DNA from: Colwellia polaris
GTDB taxonomy: Bacteria > Pseudomonadota > Gammaproteobacteria > Enterobacterales > Alteromonadaceae
Assembly: GCF_002104515.1 (NCBI RefSeq)
Contig: NZ_NBOE01000002.1
Coordinates: 186,001-250,000 of the forward strand
Length of the DNA stretch: 64,000 bases
Direction of reading: 5' to 3'
A model generated the notes under the pieces. It ran no database searches. It had not been told where the DNA came from and saw nothing but the letters and a program-made list of their open reading frames with translations. Within the stretch, counting starts at the first letter, position 1. The number at the start of each line of letters is the position of its first letter. A program made the position numbers and the translations under genes. Shown here piece by piece: positions 1 through 7,066 of the stretch.

Positions 1-304
1 AGCTTGCAATTAAAAAGTCTTTAAATTGATTACCTGTTAAATGTGCGACATGCATTCGAGGAAAATACTGTAAGGCAGCCCATTTTAATAATGTGACTAT
101 GGCACGGGTATCAGACACCGCTGATAATTTTTTTAATGCCTGTTTTTGTACTTTTCGCGCTTTAAAATATTGGCGTAACTTTATTATGCTATAAACTAAT
201 ATTGCCAAAGTTATAACGACTAATAGCCACCAACCCGGCGCTATCGGGTAGTTATGCACGTTGTCAGGTAAGTGAATATCACTAAGTTGCGCTAACGGAT
301 CCAT
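1..304 (-). CDS. DUF4381 family membrane protein (partial, C-terminus outside window)
   Basis: The ORF starts with ATG at 302-304 and runs off the left edge. About 101 residues are visible. The N-terminus begins MDPLAQLSDIHLP and is followed by a single membrane segment (PGWWLLVVITLAILVYSII), then a basic stretch rich in K and R, which is the usual layout of DUF4381 proteins. These proteins accompany MoxR ATPases and DUF58 proteins in Bat-like / MoxR operons; their biochemical role is not established. The start codon lies inside the end of the DUF58 gene (13-bp overlap), which suggests translational coupling. Further VWA and TPR (BatA/BatB-like) genes would be expected just outside the window; this is inference. 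Confidence 0.8.
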   Translation of the reverse strand, partial: MDPLAQLSDIHLPDNVHNYPIAPGWWLLVVITLAILVYSIIKLRQYFKARKVQKQALKKLSAVSDTRAIVTLLKWAALQYFPRMHVAHLTGNQFKDFLIAS

Positions 305-1302
305 GATGCTACTCCGCGATGTAATTGAGTTTCTAGCGTTTCACTCGCACATAAATGTAGTAAACGAGCTCCTGCTTTACTCAGCTGTTGCTCTATAGTG
401 TTATTTAAGTTTAAGGCCTGCTGGTGGTATTTTTCAGCTAATGCTTTATCACCAAGCACAAATTGTTGACGTTCGCTTTCATCACCGTTAGTCATAGCTA
501 CGCTAATTTTGTGTTCACTTTCGGGGAGTTGTTGCTCAAGTGGATCGCTGATCATACAAACAACTAATTCACAATGTCGACTAACATTAGCCAAATGACG
601 AATAGCTTCATCAGAAAGGTTAAATGCGTCGGTGATCAAATAAACTAAACTGCCTGGTTTTGCGAGTTGTCTTAAACGTGCGCAATTTTGTTCGAAGGCT
701 TCTGTTGCTTTCTTTCTATCTGCTTTTTCATCGGCACTGTGGAGTGAGTCTGCGTGAATTTTTACTAAACCATGCAAATAATGCAGCACACCTTGCTGTC
801 GGCTACGAGGTTTTAATTCGGTGTGATTTGTTTGATTAAATACCACACCGCCGATACGATCGCCTCGTGATTTAGCATGCCAAGCAACCAGGGCGGCTAC
901 ATGGGCAGCTTGCACAGATTTAAAAAGTAAACGACTGCCAAATAACATGCTGGTACTTAAATCGGTAGCGATAAGAACAGGGCGTTCAACCTCTTCACGA
1001 AATAATTTTGTGTGTGTTTTACCCGTACGGGCAGTAACACGCCAATCGATAGCACGAATGTCGTCGCCATTTTGGTAATGGCGAACTTCATCAAACTCCA
1101 TACCACGGCCTTTACTTCGAGCAAGATAATTCCCAGACATTTTACCGTGTGAGCTTTTGGCGGCAGCTAAATTAATTAGTGAACTTTTCGTTTGATAACG
1201 TATTAGTTCATCTATATTTAATTCAATACCATTACTAACCAATTCATCAAGCAAGGTTTGTGGGTTGTATTGTTCGGCTGATTTTTTTTGTTTAAACCAC
1301 AT
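292..1302 (-). CDS. DUF58 domain-containing protein (MoxR-associated)
   Basis: This is a 336-residue soluble protein. The DUF58 signature is visible at about residues 65-105: GRGMEFDEVRHYQNGDD, then IDWRVTARTGK and a downstream REEVERP. It leads into a von Willebrand A-like fold with a MIDAS-type DLSTS at 114-118. Family members sit with MoxR ATPases and are thought to act as adaptors for metal-centre insertion or protein folding; the exact substrate is unknown. The gene lies 15 bp downstream of the MoxR gene and overlaps the following DUF4381 gene, so the three are almost certainly one operon. The start ATG at 1300-1302 has an AAGGGT element shortly upstream. Family assignment is strong; cellular function is open. 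Confidence 0.88.
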   Translation of the reverse strand: MWFKQKKSAEQYNPQTLLDELVSNGIELNIDELIRYQTKSSLINLAAAKSSHGKMSGNYLARSKGRGMEFDEVRHYQNGDDIRAIDWRVTARTGKTHTKLFREEVERPVLIATDLSTSMLFGSRLLFKSVQAAHVAALVAWHAKSRGDRIGGVVFNQTNHTELKPRSRQQGVLHYLHGLVKIHADSLHSADEKADRKKATEAFEQNCARLRQLAKPGSLVYLITDAFNLSDEAIRHLANVSRHCELVVCMISDPLEQQLPESEHKISVAMTNGDESERQQFVLGDKALAEKYHQQALNLNNTIEQQLSKAGARLLHLCASETLETQLHRGVASWIR

Positions 1303-1317
1303 AAGGGTAACTTGCGC

Positions 1318-2274
1318 TTAGGCAACTGCCACTAAACTGAGTAAGTGATCAAGCAGTTGATTACTACTAATACCTTCTGCTTCAGCTTGGTAAGTCATAA
1401 TTATGCGATGACGTAATACGTTATGAAAAACCGCTTGTACATCTTCAGGGCTAACGAAATCTCGGTTGTTTAACCAAGCTCTTGCGCGGGCACAGCGATC
1501 TAAAGCAATAGTAGCACGAGGACTAGCGCCGTATGCTAGCCACTGTTTTAATTTATCGTCATATTTTTCTGGGTTGCGTGTTGCCATAATTAAGTCGACG
1601 ATATAGTTTTCTACTGCAGGTGCCATGTGAATTTTCATCACTTGTTCCCGTGCAGCAAAAATATCAGCTTGAGTGATTTCTTTAACAGAGGTTTTATCTG
1701 ATTTTAATGCTTCACCACGGTTGAGTTTTAAAATTTCTAATTCGCTTGCTGCATCAGGGTAGCCAATTTCAACATGCATTAAAAAGCGATCGAGCTGTGC
1801 TTCGGGTAAAGGATATGTACCTTCTTGCTCTATCGGGTTTTGTGTTGCCATAACCAGAAATAATTCAGGTAATGGGTAAGTATTGCGGCCAACAGTAATT
1901 TGACCTTCTGCCATTGCTTCTAATAAAGCAGATTGAACTTTTGCAGGTGCACGGTTTATTTCGTCGGCTAAAACTAAGTTACGAAACAATGGGCCCGGTT
2001 GAAAAACAAAGGTGCCATCTTCGGGACGATAAATATCAGTACCGGTTAAATCTGCGGGTAATAAATCAGGAGTGAATTGTACGCGATGAAAGTCAGCTTC
2101 AAGGCCTTGAGCTAATGCGTTAACAGCACGCGTTTTTGCTAAACCCGGAGGACCCTCTACAATAAGGTGACCATTAGCTAAAAGTGCAATGAGCAAGTTT
2201 TCAACCAGCGAGTGCTGTCCGATAATTTGTGAAGATAAATGTTCTTTTAATGAGGAAAAATGTTCAATAGCCAT
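1318..2274 (-). CDS. MoxR family AAA+ ATPase
   Basis: This 318-residue ATPase has Walker A GPPGLAKT at 41-48, Walker B LVLADEINRAP around 101-111, a sensor-1 region MATQNPIEQEGTYPLPEAQLDRF and a C-terminal AAA lid. These are hallmarks of the MoxR proper subfamily. Such ATPases act as chaperones that help assemble or activate protein complexes, usually together with VWA-domain partners. It is the first gene of the visible minus-strand operon (MoxR, DUF58, DUF4381). The start ATG is at 2272-2274. The 255-bp space to fadI on the other strand must carry its promoter; no convincing -10/-35 pair was picked out. Confidence 0.92.
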   Translation of the reverse strand: MAIEHFSSLKEHLSSQIIGQHSLVENLLIALLANGHLIVEGPPGLAKTRAVNALAQGLEADFHRVQFTPDLLPADLTGTDIYRPEDGTFVFQPGPLFRNLVLADEINRAPAKVQSALLEAMAEGQITVGRNTYPLPELFLVMATQNPIEQEGTYPLPEAQLDRFLMHVEIGYPDAASELEILKLNRGEALKSDKTSVKEITQADIFAAREQVMKIHMAPAVENYIVDLIMATRNPEKYDDKLKQWLAYGASPRATIALDRCARARAWLNNRDFVSPEDVQAVFHNVLRHRIIMTYQAEAEGISSNQLLDHLLSLVAVA

Positions 2275-2485
2275 AGTTTATCGTTCTTATTGATTAAAAA
2301 AAGTTGACGTCAGCACTTCTGACCCACAGATTGATATAAGGTTCAGGTTTAAAAAAAACAAGCACAGAAATTAAATTTTTAAGGCTTTTTGTTAGCTTTT
2401 TTAATACCTTGATATTAATTTGAACAAGTTTTATAAGCTAATGATTGAATTATTTCTATATATGTTTAGAATTATGATAAATCCA

Positions 2486-2502
2486 AAGAGGTCTGACCTC
2501 TT
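2486..2502. promoter_or_regulatory. FadR-like operator upstream of fadI
   Basis: A perfect 17-bp palindrome, AAGAGGTCTGACCTCTT, lies 27 bp before the fadI start codon. Its core GGTCTGACC matches the core of the enterobacterial FadR operator (consensus around AnCTGGTCnGACCnGnT). FadR represses fatty-acid degradation genes until acyl-CoA accumulates, so a site just before fadIJ makes biological sense. The outer bases (AGA rather than ACT) depart from the E. coli consensus. Whether FadR or another GntR-type regulator binds it is inference. Confidence 0.6.
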
Positions 2503-2529
2503 AATTGTTGCAACAAGATGGAATTAAAA

Positions 2530-3837
2530 ATGACAAAATCAAAATTAGTAACCGGTAGTGGAGAGCGTATAGCGATAGTTGCTGGATTACGTACACCTTT
2601 CGCAAAGCAGGCTACTGCATTTCATGGTGTTCCTGCGGTTGACTTAGGCAAAATTGTTGTTAATGAGTTACTGCAAAAACATGACGTTGATCCTAAAATT
2701 ATCGATCAGTTAGTTTTTGGGCAAGTAGTACAAATGCCAGAAGCGCCAAACATTGCTCGTGAGATTGTTTTAGGAACCGGTATGAATGTTCATACTGATG
2801 CCTACAGTGTGTCACGTGCTTGTGCGACTAGTTTTCAGTCAACGGTGAATGTGGCTGAATCAATTATGGCTGGTTTTGTTGATGTGGGTGTTGCCGGTGG
2901 TGCCGACTCATCTTCTGTTGCGCCTATTGGTGTGTCGAAAAAATTCGCACGCACTTTACTCGATTTAAGCAAAGCTCGCTCATTTGGCGCAAAAATGGCG
3001 CTTATTCGTAAATTAAATTTTAAAGATATTTTGCCTGTACCGCCTGCGGTTGCTGAATATTCTACGGGTTTGTCTATGGGACATACCGCAGAGCAAATGG
3101 CAAAAACGCATGGTATTACCCGTGAAGCGCAAGATGCACTTGCTCATCGATCACATACTTTGGCGACTAAAAGCTGGCAAGAAGGTAAATTAGCCGGCGA
3201 AGTAATGACTGCGCACAGCGAGCCTTATAAGTCTTTTATTGAAAAAGACAATTGTTTCCGTGAAAACTCTGAATTAGCCAGTTATGCGAAATTGCGCCCT
3301 GTATTTGATCGTAAACACGGTACAGTAACCGCAGCAACAAGTACGCCATTAACTGATGGTGCTTCAGCAGTGTTAATGATGCGAGAAGGCCGAGCAAAAG
3401 AATTAGGTTACAAACCATTAGGTTATATTCGTAGTTATGGTTTTGCTGCTATTGATGTATGGGAAGATATGTTAATGGGTCCAAGCTATGCTTCACCAAT
3501 TGCTTTACAGCGTGCTGGTATGAATTTAGCCGACTTAGACTTAATTGAAATGCACGAAGCATTTGCTGCCCAAGCACTCGCTAACGTAAAAATGTTTGCC
3601 AGTAACAAGTTTGCACAAACTCACCTAGGGCGCGATAAAGCCATAGGCGAAATTGACATGGACAAATTTAATGTTATGGGCGGCTCATTAGCTTATGGAC
3701 ATCCATTTGCAGCGACAGGTACGCGCTTAATTGTACAAACATTAAATGAATTAAATCGTCGTGGCGGCGGTGTTGGCTTAACTACCGCTTGTGCAGCTGG
3801 TGGTTTAGGTGCGGCTATGATTGTGGAGACAGACTAA
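2530..3837 (+). CDS. fadI: 3-ketoacyl-CoA thiolase, FadI type
   Basis: This is the beta subunit of the FadIJ fatty-acid oxidation complex, which cleaves 3-ketoacyl-CoA with CoA to give acetyl-CoA. Counting from the second ATG it has 435 residues, matching FadI (about 436) and longer than FadA (about 390). The acylated cysteine lies in SRACATSFQ near residue 98, the catalytic histidine in [14 protein letters not shown] near 391 and the second cysteine in [12 protein letters not shown] near 421. The ATG at 2518 has no good ribosome site, while ATG 2530 has GGA seven bases upstream and gives the family-like N-terminus [17 protein letters not shown], so it is preferred. It overlaps fadJ by one base. 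Confidence 0.93.
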   Translation: MTKSKLVTGSGERIAIVAGLRTPFAKQATAFHGVPAVDLGKIVVNELLQKHDVDPKIIDQLVFGQVVQMPEAPNIAREIVLGTGMNVHTDAYSVSRACATSFQSTVNVAESIMAGFVDVGVAGGADSSSVAPIGVSKKFARTLLDLSKARSFGAKMALIRKLNFKDILPVPPAVAEYSTGLSMGHTAEQMAKTHGITREAQDALAHRSHTLATKSWQEGKLAGEVMTAHSEPYKSFIEKDNCFRENSELASYAKLRPVFDRKHGTVTAATSTPLTDGASAVLMMREGRAKELGYKPLGYIRSYGFAAIDVWEDMLMGPSYASPIALQRAGMNLADLDLIEMHEAFAAQALANVKMFASNKFAQTHLGRDKAIGEIDMDKFNVMGGSLAYGHPFAATGTRLIVQTLNELNRRGGGVGLTTACAAGGLGAAMIVETD

Positions 3838-5987
3838 TGACTGATGTAAAAAATGTAGAACAAGAAAATAACAATACTTTTAGCTTAGTTCGACAAGAAA
3901 ATGGCATTGCACATTTGATCATGGATGTTAAAGGCGACACCATGAATACGCTAAAAGCTGAATTTGGTGAAGAAGTCTCTGAAATGTTAAAAGAGATACG
4001 TCAGGACCAAACGATTAAAGGTATTGTGTTAATTAGCGGCAAAGCAGATTCTTTTGTCGCAGGTGCTGACGTGCATATGTTAGCCAACTGTACTTCAGCT
4101 GCTGAAGCAACGACTTTATCACGACAGGGTCAAATTATTTTTGACCAACTCGAAAACTTATCTATTCCTGTTGTAGCAGCTGTGCACGGTGCTTGTTTAG
4201 GTGGTGGATTAGAACTTGCGATGGCATGTCATGCAATAGTGTGTAGTGATAGCCCTAAAACAGCATTAGGCTTGCCAGAAGTTCAACTTGGTTTATTACC
4301 TGGTGGCGGTGGTACGCAAAGACTACCTAAACGTGTTGGTATTCAAAAAGCATTAGATATGATGCTAACAGGTAAACAGTTACGCGCAAAACAAGCATTA
4401 AAATCTGGTTTAGTCAGTGATGTAGTGCCACATAGTGTACTAATTCAAACAGCAGAAAAGTTAGCCCTTTCTGGCAAGGTAAAACCTAAAGCACGTAAAT
4501 TATCAGTAATGGATAAGTTACTTGAAGGCAATGGTTTAGGTCGCAGCATTTTATTTAGTAAAGCGACTAAAATGGTGTTAAACCAAACTAAAGGTAACTA
4601 CCCTGCGCCTTTAAAAATAATTGACTGTATTCGCGCTAGTGCTGAACAGGCTCCTTCGAAGGGATATCAATTAGAAGCAGACCATTTTGGTCAACTAGTG
4701 ATGTCGGACGTATCAGCCCAGCTTAGACAACTATTTTTTGCTACAACCGATATGAAAAAAGAACAGGGTGTTGAAGGTGTTAGCCCTGAAAAAATTACTA
4801 AAGCAGCGGTGCTTGGTGGCGGACTTATGGGGGGTGGTATTGCTTTTGTTACGGCAACAAAAGCTAAATTACCCGTGCGTATAAAAGATATTTCACATCA
4901 AGGAATTAGTTATGCCTTAAAGTATGGCTATGACTTATTGAACAAAAAAGTTAAACGCCGTTTTATGCGCCATAGCGAAATGCAAAGTCAACTAGCGTTG
5001 ATAACCGGAACTACTGAATATACGGGGTTTGGTGATGTCGACATCGTTGTAGAAGCGGTATTTGAAGATTTAACGTTAAAGCAAAACATGGTCGCCGATA
5101 TTGAAAGTCACTGTAAAGAAGAGACAATTTTTGCTAGTAATACATCAAGCTTGCCAATTGGCCAAATAGCAGAGAAAGCATTGCGTCCTGAGAATGTTAT
5201 TGGTCTTCATTACTTTTCTCCTGTTGATAAAATGCCATTAGCAGAAATTATTGCTCATGAGAAAACCTCGGACCAAACAATTTCTACTACGGTAGCATTT
5301 GCTAAAAAACAAGGTAAAACCCCTATTGTTGTTAAAGACAAAGCAGGGTTTTATGTTAATCGCATTTTAGCGCCTTACATGAATGAAGCGGCAATTTTAT
5401 TGCTTGAAGGTTGCTCTATTGAAGCACTAGATAAAGCCATGGTTAAATTTGGTTTTCCAGTAGGACCTATGCAATTATTAGATGAAGTGGGTATTGATGT
5501 TGGTTCTAAAATTGGACCTATCTTACAAGCTGAATTAGGTGATAGATTTGCACCGCCTGCTGCTTTTTCTAAATTAATTGAAGATGGTCGTTTAGGTAAA
5601 AAATCTAAAAAAGGTTTCTACCAATACAACACTAATAGCAAGAAAAAGCTCGTTGATGAAAGTGTATATACCTTACTAGGCTTGCAAGTTAGCAATACAA
5701 ATGTAACCGAAGCGCAAGTAGAGCGTTGTGTGTATATGATGCTTAATGAAGCTGCTCGATGCTTAGATGAAGGCATAGTTCGTAATGCTCGTGACGGAGA
5801 CATTGGTGCTATTTTTGGTATTGGTTTTCCTCCTTTCCTAGGCGGACCATTTCAGTACATGGATAAAATAGGCGCAGTGACCATTGTTAGCAAATTAAAC
5901 CAATGGCAAGCGGAGTTTGGAGAGCGTTTTACCCCTTGTGATACCTTAGTCAAAATGGCTGAGCAAGGCGAGCGCTTTTACAACTAA
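3837..5987 (+). CDS. fadJ: Multifunctional fatty-acid oxidation protein alpha subunit, FadJ type
   Basis: This protein has enoyl-CoA hydratase, 3-hydroxyacyl-CoA dehydrogenase and probably epimerase activity, partnering FadI. It is 716 residues from the ATG at 3837, which overlaps the fadI stop as TAATG. The N-terminal crotonase domain shows GADVHML (76-82) and GACLGGGLELAMAC with Glu126, plus LGLPEVQLGLLPGGGGTQRLP with Glu148, the two catalytic glutamates of this family. The NAD-binding motif GGGLMGGG starts near 327, followed by the dehydrogenase motif GLHYFSPVDKMPLAEII. The start 16 codons further upstream lies inside fadI and has no family match. A GGAG ribosome site sits in the end of fadI. 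A strong terminator follows. Confidence 0.94.
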   Translation: MTDVKNVEQENNNTFSLVRQENGIAHLIMDVKGDTMNTLKAEFGEEVSEMLKEIRQDQTIKGIVLISGKADSFVAGADVHMLANCTSAAEATTLSRQGQIIFDQLENLSIPVVAAVHGACLGGGLELAMACHAIVCSDSPKTALGLPEVQLGLLPGGGGTQRLPKRVGIQKALDMMLTGKQLRAKQALKSGLVSDVVPHSVLIQTAEKLALSGKVKPKARKLSVMDKLLEGNGLGRSILFSKATKMVLNQTKGNYPAPLKIIDCIRASAEQAPSKGYQLEADHFGQLVMSDVSAQLRQLFFATTDMKKEQGVEGVSPEKITKAAVLGGGLMGGGIAFVTATKAKLPVRIKDISHQGISYALKYGYDLLNKKVKRRFMRHSEMQSQLALITGTTEYTGFGDVDIVVEAVFEDLTLKQNMVADIESHCKEETIFASNTSSLPIGQIAEKALRPENVIGLHYFSPVDKMPLAEIIAHEKTSDQTISTTVAFAKKQGKTPIVVKDKAGFYVNRILAPYMNEAAILLLEGCSIEALDKAMVKFGFPVGPMQLLDEVGIDVGSKIGPILQAELGDRFAPPAAFSKLIEDGRLGKKSKKGFYQYNTNSKKKLVDESVYTLLGLQVSNTNVTEAQVERCVYMMLNEAARCLDEGIVRNARDGDIGAIFGIGFPPFLGGPFQYMDKIGAVTIVSKLNQWQAEFGERFTPCDTLVKMAEQGERFYN

Positions 5988-6051
5988 AATAGTATCTAGT
6001 TAGTGCCATTTTTATGGCATGTCGTTGCCGGCCATGCGGCAATATTTGACG

Positions 6052-6082
6052 AAAAAAGAGGCGAAATATTGCCTCTTTTTTT
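6052..6082 (+). terminator. Rho-independent terminator after fadJ
   Basis: A stem AAAAAGAGGC / GCCTCTTTTT (10 bp) with an 8-nt loop is followed by further T residues, 65 bp downstream of the fadJ stop. The A-rich 5' arm could also terminate transcription arriving from the other strand. Confidence 0.85.
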
Positions 6083-6232
6083 GTGCCTTTTTAAAACCGT
6101 GCTGAATATACATTTAGGAGGAATAATTTAAGTTAAGAGAATTTTTTTGAACATTTACTCTAAACTTGCTAGAATTTGCGCGTTAATAAAAGCTGTTTTT
6201 TTCCAAAAAATATTTTCCGAAGAGAGTAGAGC

Positions 6233-6436
6233 ATGATTATATTATTAGGTGTTGTATTAAGCGTTGTATTTTCTATCTTTTTTTATTGTCAGGCTATGAG
6301 TAGTGGTTTGGGAGTTAAACGTTGGGCAACTGCGGGTTTAATGTTTGGGCCTTTTGTTTGGCCAATGTTCTGTATGAAAAAACGTTTAAAGACTTATCAG
6401 CGTTTTGGTTTTGATTGTTTGTTGTTTTCTGCATAA
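6233..6436 (+). CDS. Small membrane protein, 67 aa, unknown function
   Basis: The protein is short and hydrophobic. The N-terminal membrane helix runs over residues 2-20 (IILLGVVLSVVFSIFFYC), then comes the motif GLGVKRWATAGLMFGPFVWPMF, forming a second hydrophobic segment, and a basic tail with KKRLK. The G-x-KRWA-x-AG-x-x-x-GP-x-x-WPMF pattern looks like a small conserved family of marine Gammaproteobacteria, but this is from general impression, not a search. The ATG follows an AGAGAGTAGAGC purine-rich ribosome site. An AT-rich upstream region with TAGAATTTGCGCG could contain a -10 element. It is not obviously linked to fadIJ, because a terminator separates them. Confidence 0.65.
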   Translation: MIILLGVVLSVVFSIFFYCQAMSSGLGVKRWATAGLMFGPFVWPMFCMKKRLKTYQRFGFDCLLFSA

Positions 6437-6451
6437 TCCGTTAACTATTTG

Positions 6452-6503
6452 GTGTTTATAAATAGCTTGAACTTATTATAAACACGCTACCTTCCTTGTA
6501 GCG
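6452..6503. terminator. Twin hairpins in the convergent gap
   Basis: Two adjoining perfect stems share one base: GTGTTTATAA / TTATAAACAC (10 bp, 14-nt loop, 6452-6485) and CGCTAC / GTAGCG (6 bp, 7-nt loop, 6485-6503). They lie between the 67-aa gene (plus) and the two tiny minus-strand ORFs, where terminators are expected. Neither has a clear T-tract, so termination is inferred from position only. Confidence 0.4.
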
Positions 6504-6546
6504 AATGCTTAATACACTTTATAGCCTAATACTAAACTTGAAGTGC

Positions 6547-6651
6547 TTAATTCCACCATGTACTAGCTGGCATCTCTTTAATTTCGATACCTGCAGCAAT
6601 AGTATTTTCGGTCTTTTCTGTAACAAATAATGATTTAATTAAGTTAATCAT
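6547..6651 (-). CDS. Tiny ORF, 34 aa, coupled to the nonapeptide-repeat gene
   Basis: The start ATG is at 6649-6651, with an AGGAAA ribosome site seven bases upstream inside the 9-bp gap that follows the stop of the repeat-peptide gene. The peptide starts MINLIKSLFVTEKTENT and ends MPASTWWN. It has three Lys against four Glu, no signal peptide and no transmembrane helix. The paired tryptophans before the terminal Asn are striking. Good ribosome site, tight spacing and shared strand argue that it is translated as the second cistron of a two-gene unit. No family is recognised. It could be a modified or cleaved peptide, a partner or immunity peptide of the first ORF, or a chance ORF. Confidence 0.55.
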   Translation of the reverse strand: MINLIKSLFVTEKTENTIAAGIEIKEMPASTWWN

Positions 6652-6660
6652 AGTGGTTTC

Positions 6661-6912
6661 CTAGATACGAACAGTGCCGCGTTTAGTACCAACTTCATCT
6701 ACTGGTGTATTTTTAGAATCAATGCGAACAGTGCCACGTTTAGTACCAATGCGAACAGTGCCACGTTTAGTACCAATGCGAACAGTGCCACGTTTAGTAC
6801 CAATACGAACAGTGCCACGTTTAGTGCCTACAACTTCAGGGGTGAAATCATTTACATTTGTGGCCGCTGGTGTTGACGACATTACTAAAGATAAAATTAA
6901 TGAACTAAGCAT
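6661..6912 (-). CDS. Nonapeptide-repeat precursor-like protein, 83 aa, 5 x GTKRGTVRI
   Basis: The 83-residue product has a hydrophobic start (MLSSLILSLVMSSTPAA) that could be a weak signal peptide although it lacks N-terminal Lys/Arg. A short linker NVNDFTPEVV follows, then four head-to-tail copies of GTKRGTVRI, a spacer DSKNTPVDEV and a fifth copy at the very C-terminus. Each unit carries Lys-Arg and another Arg, so the repeat region is strongly basic (about +15). An AGGAAA ribosome site precedes the ATG at 6910-6912, and a sigma-54-like promoter lies about 43 bp upstream of the start codon. The leader, linker and repeated-core layout resembles multi-core peptide precursors, but no modifying enzyme or transporter gene is adjacent. 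No family was recognised; function is unknown. Confidence 0.6.
   Translation of the reverse strand: MLSSLILSLVMSSTPAATNVNDFTPEVVGTKRGTVRIGTKRGTVRIGTKRGTVRIGTKRGTVRIDSKNTPVDEVGTKRGTVRI
6664..6828 (-). repeat. 27-bp coding repeat, 4 tandem copies plus one separated copy
   Basis: Four head-to-tail 27-bp units occupy 6721-6747, 6748-6774, 6775-6801 and 6802-6828; a fifth unit sits at 6664-6690 after a 30-bp spacer. The three middle units are identical. The two outer units differ from them at two and three positions, and all five changes are synonymous in the minus-strand frame encoding GTKRGTVRI. This indicates recent expansion or homogenisation together with constraint on the peptide. Confidence 0.9.
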
Positions 6913-6954
6913 ACTATTTCCTATTTAAGTTATTATTATATTCAATAATAGATA

Positions 6955-6970
6955 AGCTAGAAGCGTGCCA
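6955..6970 (-). promoter_or_regulatory. Sigma-54 (RpoN) type promoter of the repeat-peptide gene
   Basis: On the minus strand the sequence TGGCACGCTTCTAGCT matches the RpoN consensus TGGCACG-N4-TTGCW with one mismatch (TAGCT). It keeps the required GG-N10-GC spacing of the -24/-12 elements. Transcription would begin near 6943, giving a leader of about 30 nt with the ribosome site. Upstream lie imperfect repeats built on AACCCTTTA (6979-6990 and, inverted, near 7050), which could be activator sites. RpoN dependence is inferred from the match. Confidence 0.6.
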
Positions 6971-7066
6971 AAAGTTCAAACCCTTTATTTATAGGGCTTT
7001 AAACTTAATATTGAACAAGATAAACTTAAGTGTCAGAAAATCGACGCTAAAGGGTTAAAGTTTATT

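Noticed and set aside
6003-6018. Second possible sigma-54 site (TGGCAC on the minus strand)
   Set aside because: The -12 GC is not at the required spacing and no minus-strand gene follows.
6674-6928. 84-aa ORF on the plus strand with MRTVPRLVP repeats, opposite the nonapeptide gene
   Set aside because: It is open only because the 27-bp repeat has no stops in that frame. It has no ribosome site or promoter, and the silent-change pattern supports the minus-strand frame.
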